A stretch of 64,000 bases of DNA. It comes from an uncultured Alphaproteobacteria bacterium (GTDB lineage Bacteria; Pseudomonadota; Alphaproteobacteria; UBA8366; GCA-2717185). Position 1 is the first letter of the stretch. Every line of letters begins with the position of its first letter. Shown piece after piece: positions 1 through 9,169 of the stretch. The position numbers and the translations under genes were made by a program. The notes below the pieces were generated by a model. That model saw nothing but the letters and a program-made list of their open reading frames with translations. It was not told where the DNA came from and ran no database searches. The stretch is from positions 1 to 64,000 of the forward strand of contig CALSRA010000017.1 in the NCBI GenBank assembly GCA_943788635.1, read 5' to 3'.

Positions 1-376
1 CTGCCGCCCGATGCGCTGGTGAAGGAGGGCGTTCCGGAACTGCCCTGTATCGGTGACGGACGACAAAGCGGCACCTCCGCAAGCCCGTCTATCCTGAACG
101 CATCGCCGGAATCGGCTATCGGCGGCGGATTGGCAATTCTCGAAACCGGCGACACGGTCTGTATCGACCTCAACACCCGGCGGGTCGATGTCGTGATTTC
201 CGAATGAAGAACTGCAGAAACGGCGCGAAGCGCTTGTCCTGCCGGAACTGAACAATCAGACCCCCTGGCAGGAAATTTACCGTTCGATGGTCGGACAGAT
301 GTCGTCCGGCGCCTGCCTGGAGCTTGCCACGGCCTATCACGGCGTTGGGGCCGACCTCCCGCGTCACTCGCATTAG
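1..376 (+). CDS. IlvD/Edd-family dehydratase, C-terminal part, frameshifted
   Basis: This is the 3' end of a gene that begins before the window. Frame 1 reads the family's conserved C-terminal stretch ([20 protein letters not shown]) and then hits TGA at 205-207. Dropping T205 restores the expected tail: [12 protein letters not shown], then [21 protein letters not shown] and RHSH before TAG at 374-376. The family uses an Fe-S cluster to dehydrate dihydroxy acids (dihydroxy-acid dehydratase in branched-chain amino acid synthesis) or sugar acids such as L-arabinonate and L-fuconate. The next gene, a sugar-acid-type SDR 12 bases on, favours a sugar-acid dehydratase, but that is inference. The break is one extra base, most likely a sequencing error. 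Confidence 0.85.
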
Positions 377-388
377 GGAGCGCGGATA

Positions 389-1129
389 ATGGCAGGAAGA
401 CTCGCCGGCAAGAGAGCCCTTTTGACCGCAGCCGCACAGGGCATCGGTCGGGCCTCGGCTCTTGCCTACGCCGCAGAAGGCGCCGAAGTGCTGGCAACGG
501 ATATCAACCGGGATGCGCTTGCATTGCTGGATGGCACTGCGGGCATAACGACCTGCCATCTGGATGTGACATCGCCGGATTCGATCGCCGCAGTGGCGGC
601 CGAGTACGGGGCGCCTGACATCCTGTTCAATGTCGCGGGTGTCGTGCCCCATGGAACCATCCAGGAATGCGGCGAACCGGAATGGGATGCCGCGTTCGAG
701 ATTAACGTAAAAGCAGCCTACCGGATGATACGTGCCTTCCTGCCCTCCATGCTGGAAAACGGCGGCGGCTCGATCATCAACATGTCATCCGTATGCTCGT
801 CCTTGAAAGGGCTGCCAAGCCGGTTCGCCTACGGCGCAACCAAAGCAGCCGTTATCGGAATGACCAAATCCGTTGCCGCTGACTACATTCGCAACGGCAT
901 TCGATGCAATGCGATCTGTCCGGGAACCATCCAGACACCGTCACTGGACGAACGCATCAATGCGTTTGACGACCCGGATACCGCACGAAAGGATTTCGTC
1001 GGACGCCAGCCATTGGGACGGCTTGGAACGGCCGAGGAAATTGCCGCGATGGCTGTCTATCTTGCCGGCGACGAATCCCGGTATACAACCGGCACCGCGA
1101 TGATTGTCGACGGCGGCCTGACCCTCTGA
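389..1129 (+). CDS. SDR-family oxidoreductase, BDH2/DHRS6-like
   Basis: A 246-residue classical short-chain dehydrogenase. The Rossmann nucleotide-binding motif TAAAQGIG is at about residues 13-20, NVAG at 81-84, the catalytic serine in NMSS at about 133-134, and Tyr148/Lys152 in YGATK. An aspartate after the second beta-strand (ATDIN) points to NAD rather than NADP. From memory the sequence closely tracks human BDH2/DHRS6 (cytosolic 3-hydroxybutyrate dehydrogenase type 2) and bacterial 2-keto-3-deoxy-L-fuconate dehydrogenases. The start follows GGGAGCG. It lies just after an IlvD/Edd dehydratase, so a two-step sugar-acid route (dehydrate, then oxidise) is plausible. A 3-hydroxybutyrate dehydrogenase role is the alternative. 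Confidence 0.88.
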   Translation: MAGRLAGKRALLTAAAQGIGRASALAYAAEGAEVLATDINRDALALLDGTAGITTCHLDVTSPDSIAAVAAEYGAPDILFNVAGVVPHGTIQECGEPEWDAAFEINVKAAYRMIRAFLPSMLENGGGSIINMSSVCSSLKGLPSRFAYGATKAAVIGMTKSVAADYIRNGIRCNAICPGTIQTPSLDERINAFDDPDTARKDFVGRQPLGRLGTAEEIAAMAVYLAGDESRYTTGTAMIVDGGLTL

Positions 1130-1154
1130 AACAAGTTTAAGAAAACAATATAAT

Positions 1155-2096
1155 ATGAGCATTGCATTCGTTTTTCCCGGACAGGGATCTCAAACCGTCG
1201 GCATGGGACGTGATCTGGCCGAAGCCTTTGTCGCCGCCCGTCTTGTCTTTGAAGAGGTCGATGAGGCACTGAGCCAGAACCTGTCGCACCTGATGTTCGA
1301 AGGCCCCGATGACGAGCTTCGTCTGACCGAAAATGCCCAGCCGGCGCTTATGGCCGTCAGCATGGCCGTGTTGCGGGTTCTGGAGCAGGAAGGCGGCATT
1401 GAAATTGATGACAAGGCCAGCTTCGTTGCGGGACATTCGCTGGGCGAATACACAGCCCTGGCAGCGGCCCGCGCTTTTGGCCTGGTCGATACCGCGCGCC
1501 TTTTGAAATTACGCGGCAAGGCAATGCAGCAAGCGGTCCCTGTTGGCGAAGGGGCAATGACAGCGCTGCTTGGTCTCGATCTCGACGCTGCCCGCGCAGT
1601 GGCGGCGGAAGCGGCGGAAGGCGATGTTTGCGACCCTGCAAACGACAACGCACCGGGACAGGTCGTGCTCAGTGGTGCGACAGCGGCAATCGAACGGGCG
1701 ATGCTGATCGCGCCGGAAAAAGGCGCCCGCCGCGCAATGCCCCTGCCCGTCAGCGCGCCGTTTCATTGCGCGATGATGGCCCCGGCGGCAGAGGCCATGG
1801 CGGAAGCGCTGGAAAAAACGGTTATTGAAACACCGGTCGTTCCGGTTGTCGCCAATGTCACAGCCAGCGCGGTCAGTGATCCTCCGATTATCCGCAAACT
1901 GCTGGTCGAGCAGGTCACCGAAATGGTGCGCTGGCGCGAGAGTGTGCTGTATATGAAGGAACAGGGCGTGGACACGCTGGTGGAACTTGGCGCCGGCAAA
2001 GTCCTGACCGGACTGACGAAGCGCATCGACCGTGACATGACCGGCCGTTCCGTTCAGGGCCCCGCCGATATCGAATCGCTGATCAAGGATTTATGA
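1155..2096 (+). CDS. fabD: Malonyl-CoA:ACP transacylase
   Basis: FabD moves malonyl groups from CoA to acyl carrier protein in the cytoplasm, supplying the extender unit of fatty-acid synthesis. The 313-residue length is normal. The N-terminal FPGQGSQ motif and the nucleophile elbow GHSLGEY (Ser95) are present, as is a histidine in PFHCAMM near residue 204 that completes the catalytic dyad. It opens the fabD-fabG-acpP-fabF-mltG cluster. No clear Shine-Dalgarno sequence precedes the ATG, which follows an A-rich leader; the start is set by homology. Confidence 0.97.
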   Translation: MSIAFVFPGQGSQTVGMGRDLAEAFVAARLVFEEVDEALSQNLSHLMFEGPDDELRLTENAQPALMAVSMAVLRVLEQEGGIEIDDKASFVAGHSLGEYTALAAARAFGLVDTARLLKLRGKAMQQAVPVGEGAMTALLGLDLDAARAVAAEAAEGDVCDPANDNAPGQVVLSGATAAIERAMLIAPEKGARRAMPLPVSAPFHCAMMAPAAEAMAEALEKTVIETPVVPVVANVTASAVSDPPIIRKLLVEQVTEMVRWRESVLYMKEQGVDTLVELGAGKVLTGLTKRIDRDMTGRSVQGPADIESLIKDL

Positions 2097-2124
2097 TCCG
2101 TGACGGCACAGGAAGGAAGACACC

Positions 2125-2862
2125 ATGTTTGATCTGACCGGCAAGAAAGCGCTGGTAACCGGCGCCTCTGGCGGTATCGGCGGCGCAATCGCCCGCGCCC
2201 TGCACGCGGCTGGCGCCACCGTGGCGTTATCTGGCACGCGGCGCGACGCGCTTGAAGCATTGGCCGGCGAGTTGGGCGAAGGCGCCCATGTCACCCCGGC
2301 AGACCTCGGCAGTGCCGAAGGTGCCAATCAACTGGTAAAGGATGCGGACGCCGCGCTGGGACAGATCGATATCCTGATCAACAATGCCGGGCTGACGCGC
2401 GACGGGCTGGCCATGCGCATGAAGGATGAAGACTGGCAGGCGGTACTGGACGTTAACCTGACCGCGTCCTTCCGATTAAGCCGTGCTGTATTGCGGGGCA
2501 TGATGAAAAGCCGCTGGGGTCGTATTGTCGCGATTACCTCCATCGTCGGCGTCACCGGCAATGCGGGCCAGACAAATTATGCCGCATCCAAGGCGGGATT
2601 GATCGGCATGTCCAAATCACTTGCCCAGGAAGTGGCCAGCCGTGGCATAACCGTAAACTGCATCGCACCCGGTTTTATCGAAACCGCGATGACAGACGCG
2701 TTAAACGAACAGCAGCGCGAATCGCTTGCGGCAGCAGTGCCTGCCGGGCGTTTTGGCGCGGTTGAAGATATCGCCGCGGGAGCGGTATATCTGGCCAGCG
2801 AGGAAGCCGCCTATGTCACTGGCCAGACTTTGCATATCAATGGCGGGATGGCGATGATATGA
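2125..2862 (+). CDS. fabG: 3-oxoacyl-ACP reductase
   Basis: FabG is the NADPH-dependent beta-ketoacyl-ACP reductase of fatty-acid elongation. The 245-residue SDR has TGASGGIGG at residues 12-20, NNAG at about 86-89 and the catalytic triad Ser139, Tyr152, Lys156 (YAASK). It starts 28 bases after fabD, with AGGAAG upstream. The position between fabD and acpP, plus strong identity to the housekeeping family, separates it from the many other SDRs. Confidence 0.96.
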   Translation: MFDLTGKKALVTGASGGIGGAIARALHAAGATVALSGTRRDALEALAGELGEGAHVTPADLGSAEGANQLVKDADAALGQIDILINNAGLTRDGLAMRMKDEDWQAVLDVNLTASFRLSRAVLRGMMKSRWGRIVAITSIVGVTGNAGQTNYAASKAGLIGMSKSLAQEVASRGITVNCIAPGFIETAMTDALNEQQRESLAAAVPAGRFGAVEDIAAGAVYLASEEAAYVTGQTLHINGGMAMI

Positions 2863-2870
2863 GGGATGTT

Positions 2871-2894
2871 CCAGTGCCCGTTCCGGGGCGCTGG
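2871..2894 (+). terminator. Stem-loop between fabG and acpP
   Basis: CCAGTGCCC and GGGCGCTGG pair over nine positions (one G-T pair) around a six-base loop just after the fabG stop. No T-run follows, so it may attenuate or process the transcript rather than terminate it fully. That would fit the high dose of acyl carrier protein relative to upstream genes. The AT-rich stretch right after it (about 2897-2915) could hold a separate acpP promoter, but I cannot define its boxes. Confidence 0.4.
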
Positions 2895-2989
2895 CCATTG
2901 TGAATTAATTATGTTACTAGGCGCCCCTCCCGCCAGACAGGCTTGGGAGATCAGGGAAAATGCCAAGCAAAGCTGAAGGGTAGAGACAG

Positions 2990-3229
2990 ATGAGCGACGT
3001 TGCGGACCGGGTTAAGAAAATCGTTATCGAGCACCTTGGCGTAGACGAGGTTAAGGTAACGGACAAAGCCAGCTTCATCGACGATCTGGGCGCGGATAGC
3101 CTGGATACAGTTGAACTGGTCATGGCTTTTGAAGAAGAATTCGGGTGCGAAATCCCCGATGATGCTGCGGAAAAAATCCAGACGGTACAGGATGCGATCA
3201 CATTCCTGTCCGAGAATGCCGATTCCTGA
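2990..3229 (+). CDS. acpP: Acyl carrier protein
   Basis: A 79-residue acidic carrier protein. The phosphopantetheine attachment site is Ser37 in [19 protein letters not shown]. It carries growing acyl chains for FabD, FabG and FabF encoded on either side, and for PlsX and FabH encoded around 13-15 kb. AAGGG precedes the ATG. The length and sequence are typical of the housekeeping protein of fatty-acid synthesis rather than a polyketide carrier. Confidence 0.98.
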   Translation: MSDVADRVKKIVIEHLGVDEVKVTDKASFIDDLGADSLDTVELVMAFEEEFGCEIPDDAAEKIQTVQDAITFLSENADS

Positions 3230-3274
3230 GAATTGGTACTCGTCTGACGTTTAACATATAAAGTACCCCGCTGG

Positions 3275-4543
3275 ATGAGACGCATAGTTGTCACAGGTCT
3301 TGGTGCCGTCACGCCCCTGGGCGTTGGTGTGGACCATATATGGAAACGGCTTCTTGCTGGTGATTCCGGCATATCGCCTATCAAGGCGTTTGACGTTTCC
3401 GACCTGCCTTGCAAAATCGCAGGCATCCTGCCGGACGGTGAGACGGCGGACGGCAACTTCAAAGAAGAAGACTGGGTTTCAAGCAAAGACCGGCGCAAGA
3501 TGGACCGGTTCATTGTCTGTGCAATCGCCGCAGCCAAGCAAGCCGTTGTTGATTCTGGCTGGGTGGCTGAAAGCGAAGAAGACCAGGAACGAACAGGCGT
3601 ATTGATCGGATCCGGAACGGGCGGGCTGCCCGGAATTGCCGAAGCAGCGGTCATTCTGGAACAACGTGGTCCACGCCGGATCAGCCCCTTCTTCATTCCG
3701 GCGAATCTGATAAACCTGTGCTCCGGTCATGTTTCGATCGAGTACGGTTTCCGTGGACCAAATCATGCCGTCGTCACGGCGTGCGCCAGCGGGGCGCATG
3801 CGATTGGCGATGCCGCACGCATGATTGCCCTGGAAGACGCCGATGTAATGGTTGCCGGCGGCTCCGAAGCGGCCATTTGCCGCCTCGGGATTGCCGGTTT
3901 CGCCTCCGCGCGAGCCCTCTCCACCAGTTTCAATGACAGGCCAACCGAAGCCTCGCGTCCCTGGGATCGGGACCGGGACGGTTTCGTCATGGGAGAAGGT
4001 GCTGGCATCCTCGTTCTTGAGGAACTGGAACACGCCCGCAAGCGCGGCGCAAAAATCTATGCGGAAGTCATCGGTTACGGCATGTCCGGCGACGGCTATC
4101 ACCTGACCGCACCGGCGCCGGACGGCAATGGCGCATTCCGTGCCATGAAGGGGGCGCTGCGCAGCGCCAAGATGAACGCCACTAATATCGACTACATCAA
4201 TGCGCATGGCACATCGACACCGCTGGGCGATGAAATTGAACTCGGCGCCGTGAAACGTCTGTTCGGCGACCATGCCTACAAGCTGTCGATGTCATCGACA
4301 AAGTCCGCTATTGGCCATCTTCTTGGTGCTGCGGGCAGCGTGGAGGCGATTTTCTCGATCCTGGCGATGCGGGACAATATCGCGCCGCCGACAATCAATC
4401 TTGAAAACCCATCGGAAGGTTGCGACATCGACCTCGTCCCGGGGACGGCCAAGGAACGCAATATCAATGTCGTTATGTCCAATTCCTTCGGCTTTGGCGG
4501 CACAAATGCAAGCCTGATATTCGCAGGCTCGCCGGACAATTGA
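3275..4543 (+). CDS. fabF: 3-oxoacyl-ACP synthase II
   Basis: FabF condenses malonyl-ACP with acyl-ACP during chain elongation. The 422-residue thiolase-fold protein has the active-site cysteine in TACASG (Cys170) and the two catalytic histidines in NAHGTSTPLGD (about 310) and SAIGHLLGAAG (about 347), with the GFGGTNAS glycine-rich C-terminus. It follows acpP by 45 bases. Its TGA overlaps the ATG of mltG (TGATG at 4541-4545), a sign of coupled translation. Confidence 0.97.
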   Translation: MRRIVVTGLGAVTPLGVGVDHIWKRLLAGDSGISPIKAFDVSDLPCKIAGILPDGETADGNFKEEDWVSSKDRRKMDRFIVCAIAAAKQAVVDSGWVAESEEDQERTGVLIGSGTGGLPGIAEAAVILEQRGPRRISPFFIPANLINLCSGHVSIEYGFRGPNHAVVTACASGAHAIGDAARMIALEDADVMVAGGSEAAICRLGIAGFASARALSTSFNDRPTEASRPWDRDRDGFVMGEGAGILVLEELEHARKRGAKIYAEVIGYGMSGDGYHLTAPAPDGNGAFRAMKGALRSAKMNATNIDYINAHGTSTPLGDEIELGAVKRLFGDHAYKLSMSSTKSAIGHLLGAAGSVEAIFSILAMRDNIAPPTINLENPSEGCDIDLVPGTAKERNINVVMSNSFGFGGTNASLIFAGSPDN

Positions 4544-5541
4544 TGCGGCGCGCAGGCCGTATCCTGGTCTCGATCACCATCGCCGCCGCGCTTGTCGTGG
4601 GCGGCGTTGTTTTTTGGGGCTACAAGAACTTTCACGCGCCCGGCCCCCTGGCGAACGAAGCCACACTGGTCATTCCACGCGGTGCCGGCCTGCGCGCGAT
4701 CGCGGCATTACTCGAAAAAGCCCAGGTCATTCGTCATCAAACGGTCTTCGTCGTCGCAACCCGGCTGACGGAGCAGCACCGGGACCTGAAGGCCGGTGAA
4801 TATGCTTTCGCCCCCGGAATAGCGCCTTCGGACGCGCTCACGCAGATTCGTGACGGCAAAGTCGTTATCCGGCATGTCACCATTCCCGAAGGCCTGACGA
4901 GCGTGCAGATCCTCGAAATTCTGGCGGGAACAGAGGGGCTGGACCATGACCTGACCACAGCGCCACCAGAAGGGTCCCTGCTGCCGGAAACATTCGATTA
5001 CGTCCTCGGAGACCGCAGCTCCGCCGTTGTCGCCCGCATGACGGCCGCCCATCAGGAGAAACTGGCAGCACTCTGGCAAACGCGGCAAGAGGGCCTCCCC
5101 CTTGCCACGCCGCAGGAGGCGCTCATTCTGGCGTCGATCGTGGAGAAGGAAACAGGCGTTTCCGGTGAACGTCCGCATATCGCCGCCGTCTTCATCAATC
5201 GACTGCGGCGCGGCATGCGGCTGCAATCCGATCCAACGGTAATTTATGCCATTACCGGGGGCAAAGGCCCGCTCGGCCGGTTACTGAGCCGTGCGGATCT
5301 GGCCGCGGACAATCCCTACAATACCTATAAAGTGTCCGGCCTGCCCCCGGGCCCCATCGCCAATCCGGGCGCAGCGGCAATCGCCGCCGTCCTTAACCCG
5401 CTTCAGTCCCGCGATCTGTATTTTGTTGCCGATGGCACTGGCGGCCACGCGTTTGCCAAAACGCTGCGCGAGCATAACCGGAATGTCGCGAAATGGCGGC
5501 GTTTCCAGCGACAATCCCGACCACCGGCGACCGCGAATTGA
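4543..5541 (+). CDS. mltG: Endolytic murein transglycosylase MltG
   Basis: MltG cleaves nascent peptidoglycan strands at the inner membrane and helps end glycan synthesis. The protein is 332 residues: a single N-terminal membrane anchor (about 6-26), a LysM-like region, and the YceG catalytic domain with the signature ASIVEKETG whose glutamate (about residue 201) is catalytic. LQSDPTVIYA and the PPGPIANPG motif follow. The start is the ATG overlapping the fabF stop; an in-frame extension further upstream would lie inside fabF and is rejected. Its location after fabF is common in alphaproteobacteria. Confidence 0.94.
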   Translation: MRRAGRILVSITIAAALVVGGVVFWGYKNFHAPGPLANEATLVIPRGAGLRAIAALLEKAQVIRHQTVFVVATRLTEQHRDLKAGEYAFAPGIAPSDALTQIRDGKVVIRHVTIPEGLTSVQILEILAGTEGLDHDLTTAPPEGSLLPETFDYVLGDRSSAVVARMTAAHQEKLAALWQTRQEGLPLATPQEALILASIVEKETGVSGERPHIAAVFINRLRRGMRLQSDPTVIYAITGGKGPLGRLLSRADLAADNPYNTYKVSGLPPGPIANPGAAAIAAVLNPLQSRDLYFVADGTGGHAFAKTLREHNRNVAKWRRFQRQSRPPATAN

Positions 5542-5550
5542 GCGCTTCCC

Positions 5551-6339
5551 TCAGAACAGTTTAAACGCGCCCTTCACGGCCAGCGCAATTGCCATCGCCA
5601 GCAGGACAAACTGCAGCGCACTGAAAAATCGTTTCGAGTCGATGGCGTGGAAGCAACGGGTCCCCAACCAGGTCCCCAGAAGTACAGCCGGCATTAACAA
5701 AGCCGCCTCCATCGCGACGGACCAACTGACAAAGCCCGCCCAGATCAGCAACACCAGCCGTACCAGGATAAACAGACCGGACAGAATCAGGTTGGTGCCA
5801 CGCAGACCCGAAACCGTTTCACAGGCAAGCTTCAGATATACGATCAGGAAATACAGTCCGCCACCGCCGCTGATCGTGCCGACAAGACCTGAAATAAGCG
5901 CCAGGGTCATGGAAACAACGCGCGCCCGAAGGTCGATCACGCGGGTCAGGTGCTCAAGAACACGAAACCTGTCCATGACCACAATCCCGGTAATCAATCC
6001 CCCCATCAGAAGGGTCAGCCAATCCGCTTCCAGCTTGGTAAAGATCCATGTTCCGACACTGACACCGACGACCATGCCGGCCAGAAGCGGCCGCGTGACC
6101 GGCCAGTCCGCTGTTTTCAGGCCCTGCGGTAACAAATGAAACTGCGATGCGCTGGCGGTAACCACGACCAGAACAACCGCATGGTGGGGACCAAGCAGCC
6201 AGGTCGTCAGAAGGATAATCGGCATATTCGAGCCGAAGCCGAATGCCCCCCGGATGAAAAAACCTAGAAAATGCGCCACAAGCACGCAAACGATCGCCCA
6301 GATCGGTATCCCGGAAAATGGAATTAGGTCTGGCGGCAA
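5551..6339 (-). CDS. TauE/SafE-family membrane transporter
   Basis: A 262-residue multi-pass membrane protein with about eight hydrophobic segments and the family features GAFGFGSNM near the N-terminus and GLVGTISGGGGLY in the second half. The family exports sulfite, sulfoacetate or related organic acids across the inner membrane; the substrate here is unknown. The start appears to be TTG at 6339, preceded by AGGAAAA; no upstream in-frame ATG fits. It converges on mltG with only nine bases between the stops and is divergent from the transhydrogenase gene. Confidence 0.82.
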   Translation of the reverse strand: MPPDLIPFSGIPIWAIVCVLVAHFLGFFIRGAFGFGSNMPIILLTTWLLGPHHAVVLVVVTASASQFHLLPQGLKTADWPVTRPLLAGMVVGVSVGTWIFTKLEADWLTLLMGGLITGIVVMDRFRVLEHLTRVIDLRARVVSMTLALISGLVGTISGGGGLYFLIVYLKLACETVSGLRGTNLILSGLFILVRLVLLIWAGFVSWSVAMEAALLMPAVLLGTWLGTRCFHAIDSKRFFSALQFVLLAMAIALAVKGAFKLF

Positions 6340-6519
6340 AAGGCGACTTTTCCTGAAAATATGGTAAACAGGCGAAATGGATCACGTTCGGTGAAGCGCA
6401 ATATTAGGGTTAATTGTTAACTAATTGCCTAGATATTGTAAGAATAATTTAATTCACTGGCGGGGTTTGGTTGGAGACAACTTCCTGCAGTGCAGGGTAT
6501 TGAAGGCGGAGACTACCGA

Positions 6520-7924
6520 ATGTCCACTCGCGACTATGAAATGCTCGTCCTGGGTTCCGGACCGGCTGGCCATCGCGCGGCCATACAAGCGGCGAAACTG
6601 GGCAAGCGCACTGCCGTCGTCGAACACAAGGCGGTGGTCGGCGGAGCCTGCATCAATACCGGCACGATTCCCAGCAAGACGCTGCGCGAAGCCGTTCTGC
6701 ACCTTTCCGGTTATCGCGAGCGCAGCATTTATGGCGCCGCCTACCGGGTGAAGAAGGACATTTCGATCTCGGACCTGTTCGTGCGCACGGACAGCGTCAT
6801 CTCCACGGAACTGGATGTCGTACAGCACCAGCTGCAACGAAACGAAGTTGAACTCCTGCAGGCCGGGGGCAGTTTCGTGGATCCGCATACGGTCCGACTG
6901 TCCGGTCTTGATGGACATGGTCACTGGGACGTCACCTCCGATAACATCGTCGTTGCGGTCGGCACCCAGACGACGCGGGACAGCCATGTCGAATTCGACG
7001 GCCAGTGCATCTTTACCAGTGACGATATCCTGCACCTGAAGCGCCTGCCGCGATCGCTGGTCGTTATCGGCGCCGGCGTGATCGGACTGGAATACGCGAC
7101 GATATTCGCGACCCTGGGGGTCCGGGTCACCATCGTGGATAAACGACCGCGGCTTCTGCCTTTCGTCGATCACGAAATCACCGACACCCCTCGTCTACCA
7201 GATGCGGCAGAACCGTATGACGCTGCGCCTGGGAGAGGAAGTTAGCGGGATAGAACGGTTTACCGACGAACGCGGCGAACGCGTTCGCGTCGACCTGGAC
7301 AGCGGCAAGCAGATCCAGGCCGAATGCGCGCTTTACAGTATCGGCCGAACCGGCGCGACAAAAACCCTGAACCTTGACGGCATTGGTATCGAGACCGGCG
7401 CCCGGGAACTGATCACCGTCAACGAACAGTTCCAGACCAGTATCCCCCACATATACGCGGTTGGTGATGTCATCGGTTTTCCCAGCCTCGCCTCAACCTC
7501 CATGGAACAGGGACGGCTGGCATCCTGTCATGCCTTCGATATTCCGGCAGACAACACGCCAAACACCCTGCCCTATGGCATTTACACGATCCCGGAAATT
7601 TCGATCGTCGGCAGAAGTGAAGAGGAACTCACCGAAGCAGGCATTCCCTATGAAGTCGGCAAGGCCTCCTACAAGGAAATTTCCCGCGGGCAGATTCTCG
7701 GCGATTCCGTCGGTATGCTGAAACTGATTTTCCATTTGGAAACACGAGAGCTGCTCGGTGTCGCCATCCTTGGCGAAGGGGCCTGCGAACTGATCCATAT
7801 CGGACAGGCTGTCCTGTCGCTCGGCGGCAAAATCGACTACTTCGTGGACACGGTCTTCAATTACCCCACACTGGCGGAATGCTACAAGACCGCGGCGTTT
7901 GACGGCATCAACCGGTTGAATTAA
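6520..7924 (+). CDS. sthA: Soluble (Si-specific) NAD(P)+ transhydrogenase, frameshifted
   Basis: SthA is a cytoplasmic flavoprotein that moves reducing equivalents between NADPH and NADH. The N-terminal FAD motif ([12 protein letters not shown]) and the central NAD motif ([20 protein letters not shown]) are intact. The usual disulfide site of this flavoprotein superfamily reads CINTGT, so the second cysteine is absent, as in SthA and unlike dihydrolipoamide dehydrogenase. The frame breaks at a CCCC run (7187-7190). Removing one C joins DHEITD to [13 protein letters not shown], giving about 467 residues. AAGGCGGAG precedes the ATG. The extra C in a homopolymer in an otherwise intact gene suggests a sequencing error. 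Confidence 0.9.
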
Positions 7925-8054
7925 TTCGCACAGCGGCCCTTCCCTACTTGTCAGCGAGGATGCACGCGGAGAGAATGACGGCAAGGAAACCGTGCATTCC
8001 CACGGTCCTCCGACGTTCCATGCAAGTACAACAAAACCTTAGGGAGGATAAGTC

Positions 8055-8381
8055 ATGTTGCTCGATCATCGCACCTATACGCTTAAGCCAGGCACGATCA
8101 AAAAGCATCTGGAGCTATACGAAAAACTGGGGAAAACGCCGCAGAGCCGTCACCTCGGCCAGCCTGTCGCCTATTTGACGACGGAGACTGGCAATGTGAA
8201 CCAGTATGTCCATATCTGGGCCTATGAAGATGCAGCAGATCGCGCGACAAAACGTGCCGCCATGCAGGCCGATCCGGAATGGGTCGCCTATACAGTGGCG
8301 AGTGCGGAATTGGGCGCGCTTGTGAATCAGGAAAACAAGCTGATGATTCCCGTCGGCTTCTATGCCGAACCAAAACGGTAA
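8055..8381 (+). CDS. NIPSNAP-family protein
   Basis: A 108-residue protein with the dimeric ferredoxin-like fold expected of NIPSNAP proteins: MLLDHRTYTLKPGT at the start, then NQYVHIWAYEDAADRA and a repeated-use W-V-AY segment. Bacterial NIPSNAP proteins are small cytosolic proteins often found near catabolic genes; no reaction is established. GGGAGGATAAGTC upstream gives a strong ribosome site. It is monocistronic and followed by a clear terminator. Confidence 0.8.
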   Translation: MLLDHRTYTLKPGTIKKHLELYEKLGKTPQSRHLGQPVAYLTTETGNVNQYVHIWAYEDAADRATKRAAMQADPEWVAYTVASAELGALVNQENKLMIPVGFYAEPKR

Positions 8382-8397
8382 TCCTGCTTTGTGAACG

Positions 8398-8432
8398 AAC
8401 GGCGGTCCGCTTGGGCCGCCGTTTTTCTTTTT
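8398..8432 (+). terminator. Rho-independent terminator after the NIPSNAP gene
   Basis: AACGGCGGTCC pairs with GGGCCGCCGTT around a GCTT loop (one internal mismatch), followed by TTTTTC and TTTTTC. It sits 17 bases after the stop codon. The T-rich tail on the plus strand shows the direction. Confidence 0.9.
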
Positions 8433-8469
8433 CACAACGGAAGCCTTCTGGAGCGCAGTCCGTGCCAGG

Positions 8470-9003
8470 TTAACCTGATTCGACGAGCCCCTTGATATTC
8501 GCCAGTCCCTTTTCGAAATCGGGGCCAAGCCAAGTATCGAACATCAATCCCATATAGCGCATCACCGGATTGTAGCCGAGATCGTTATCGAAGCCCCAGA
8601 CCAGACTGGTTCCGTCACCTTCCGGTGTCAGCTCAAAATACGCCGTTGCGTTGCCTTGCCCTTCGAAAGTCAGCGACATCCGAATGAGCCGGTCCTGTTC
8701 GCTCACGGTAATTTCCTGCGATCCGACGCCAACTTCCGGATGCTCGCTATGCCATGCCATCCGGGCGCCAACCCCTTTGTCAGCACCGGAATGTTCAACT
8801 TTGGTTTGCGGGTCGCGTGCAAGCCAGGGCGACCATTTTTTCGAATTCCGGTAATCATTCAGAAGCAGGAATACAGCCGCGGGCGCCGCCGCAATCGACG
8901 TTCGGCGCTCGATATGCACCTGATCCGGCAGGAATAGAGAGACCACGCCGAGAATGCCAATAATGGCAATAATACCGATAAAGAGGCGCTTCACTATCTT
9001 CAT
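8470..9003 (-). CDS. SRPBCC-family protein with N-terminal membrane anchor
   Basis: A 177-residue protein beginning MKIVKRLFIGIIAIIGI, a single hydrophobic helix (about 7-23), followed by a START/Bet v1-like domain (polyketide cyclase 2-type) from about residue 30. Features of that fold include VHIERRTSIAAAPAAVF, NDYRNSKKWSPW and a C-terminal amphipathic helix. The start at 9003 is preferred over an ATG at 9015 because GGGGGAAG lies just upstream. Ligand and function are unknown; the anchor suggests a periplasm-facing lipid or small-molecule binding role. Confidence 0.8.
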   Translation of the reverse strand: MKIVKRLFIGIIAIIGILGVVSLFLPDQVHIERRTSIAAAPAAVFLLLNDYRNSKKWSPWLARDPQTKVEHSGADKGVGARMAWHSEHPEVGVGSQEITVSEQDRLIRMSLTFEGQGNATAYFELTPEGDGTSLVWGFDNDLGYNPVMRYMGLMFDTWLGPDFEKGLANIKGLVESG

Positions 9004-9076
9004 GACTTCCCCCATACAATTATAGCGCGCGGCATCCCGTAATCACTAAATACAGGAATCCCGGGAGGTCGCCGAC

Positions 9077-9107
9077 AAAAAAAGAACCCCGCAAAAGCGA
9101 GGTCCCG
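9077..9107 (-). terminator. Rho-independent terminator, minus strand
   Basis: On the minus strand GGACCTCGC pairs with GCGGGGTTC around TTTT (two wobble pairs), followed by seven T's. It lies about 60 bases downstream of the 36-residue small gene at 9170-9280 and is the obvious end of that transcript. This supports the small gene being a real transcription unit. Confidence 0.8.
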
Positions 9108-9169
9108 GATCGTACTAAAAATGGCTTGGTGTACGTAGTGCCAAAAAAGGCACCACAAAAAAATTCCTA

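Noticed and set aside
6480-6500. A 13-base match (GTGCAGGGTATTG) shared by 6490-6502 and 11461-11473
   Set aside because: One short match between two AT-rich leaders with no symmetry; too little to call a regulatory element.
7187-7190. Programmed ribosomal frameshift at sthA (and the other broken genes)
   Set aside because: No slippery heptamer with downstream pseudoknot is seen, the sites differ from gene to gene, and genes such as glyA or hppA are not known to use it. A base-calling error in runs explains all of them.
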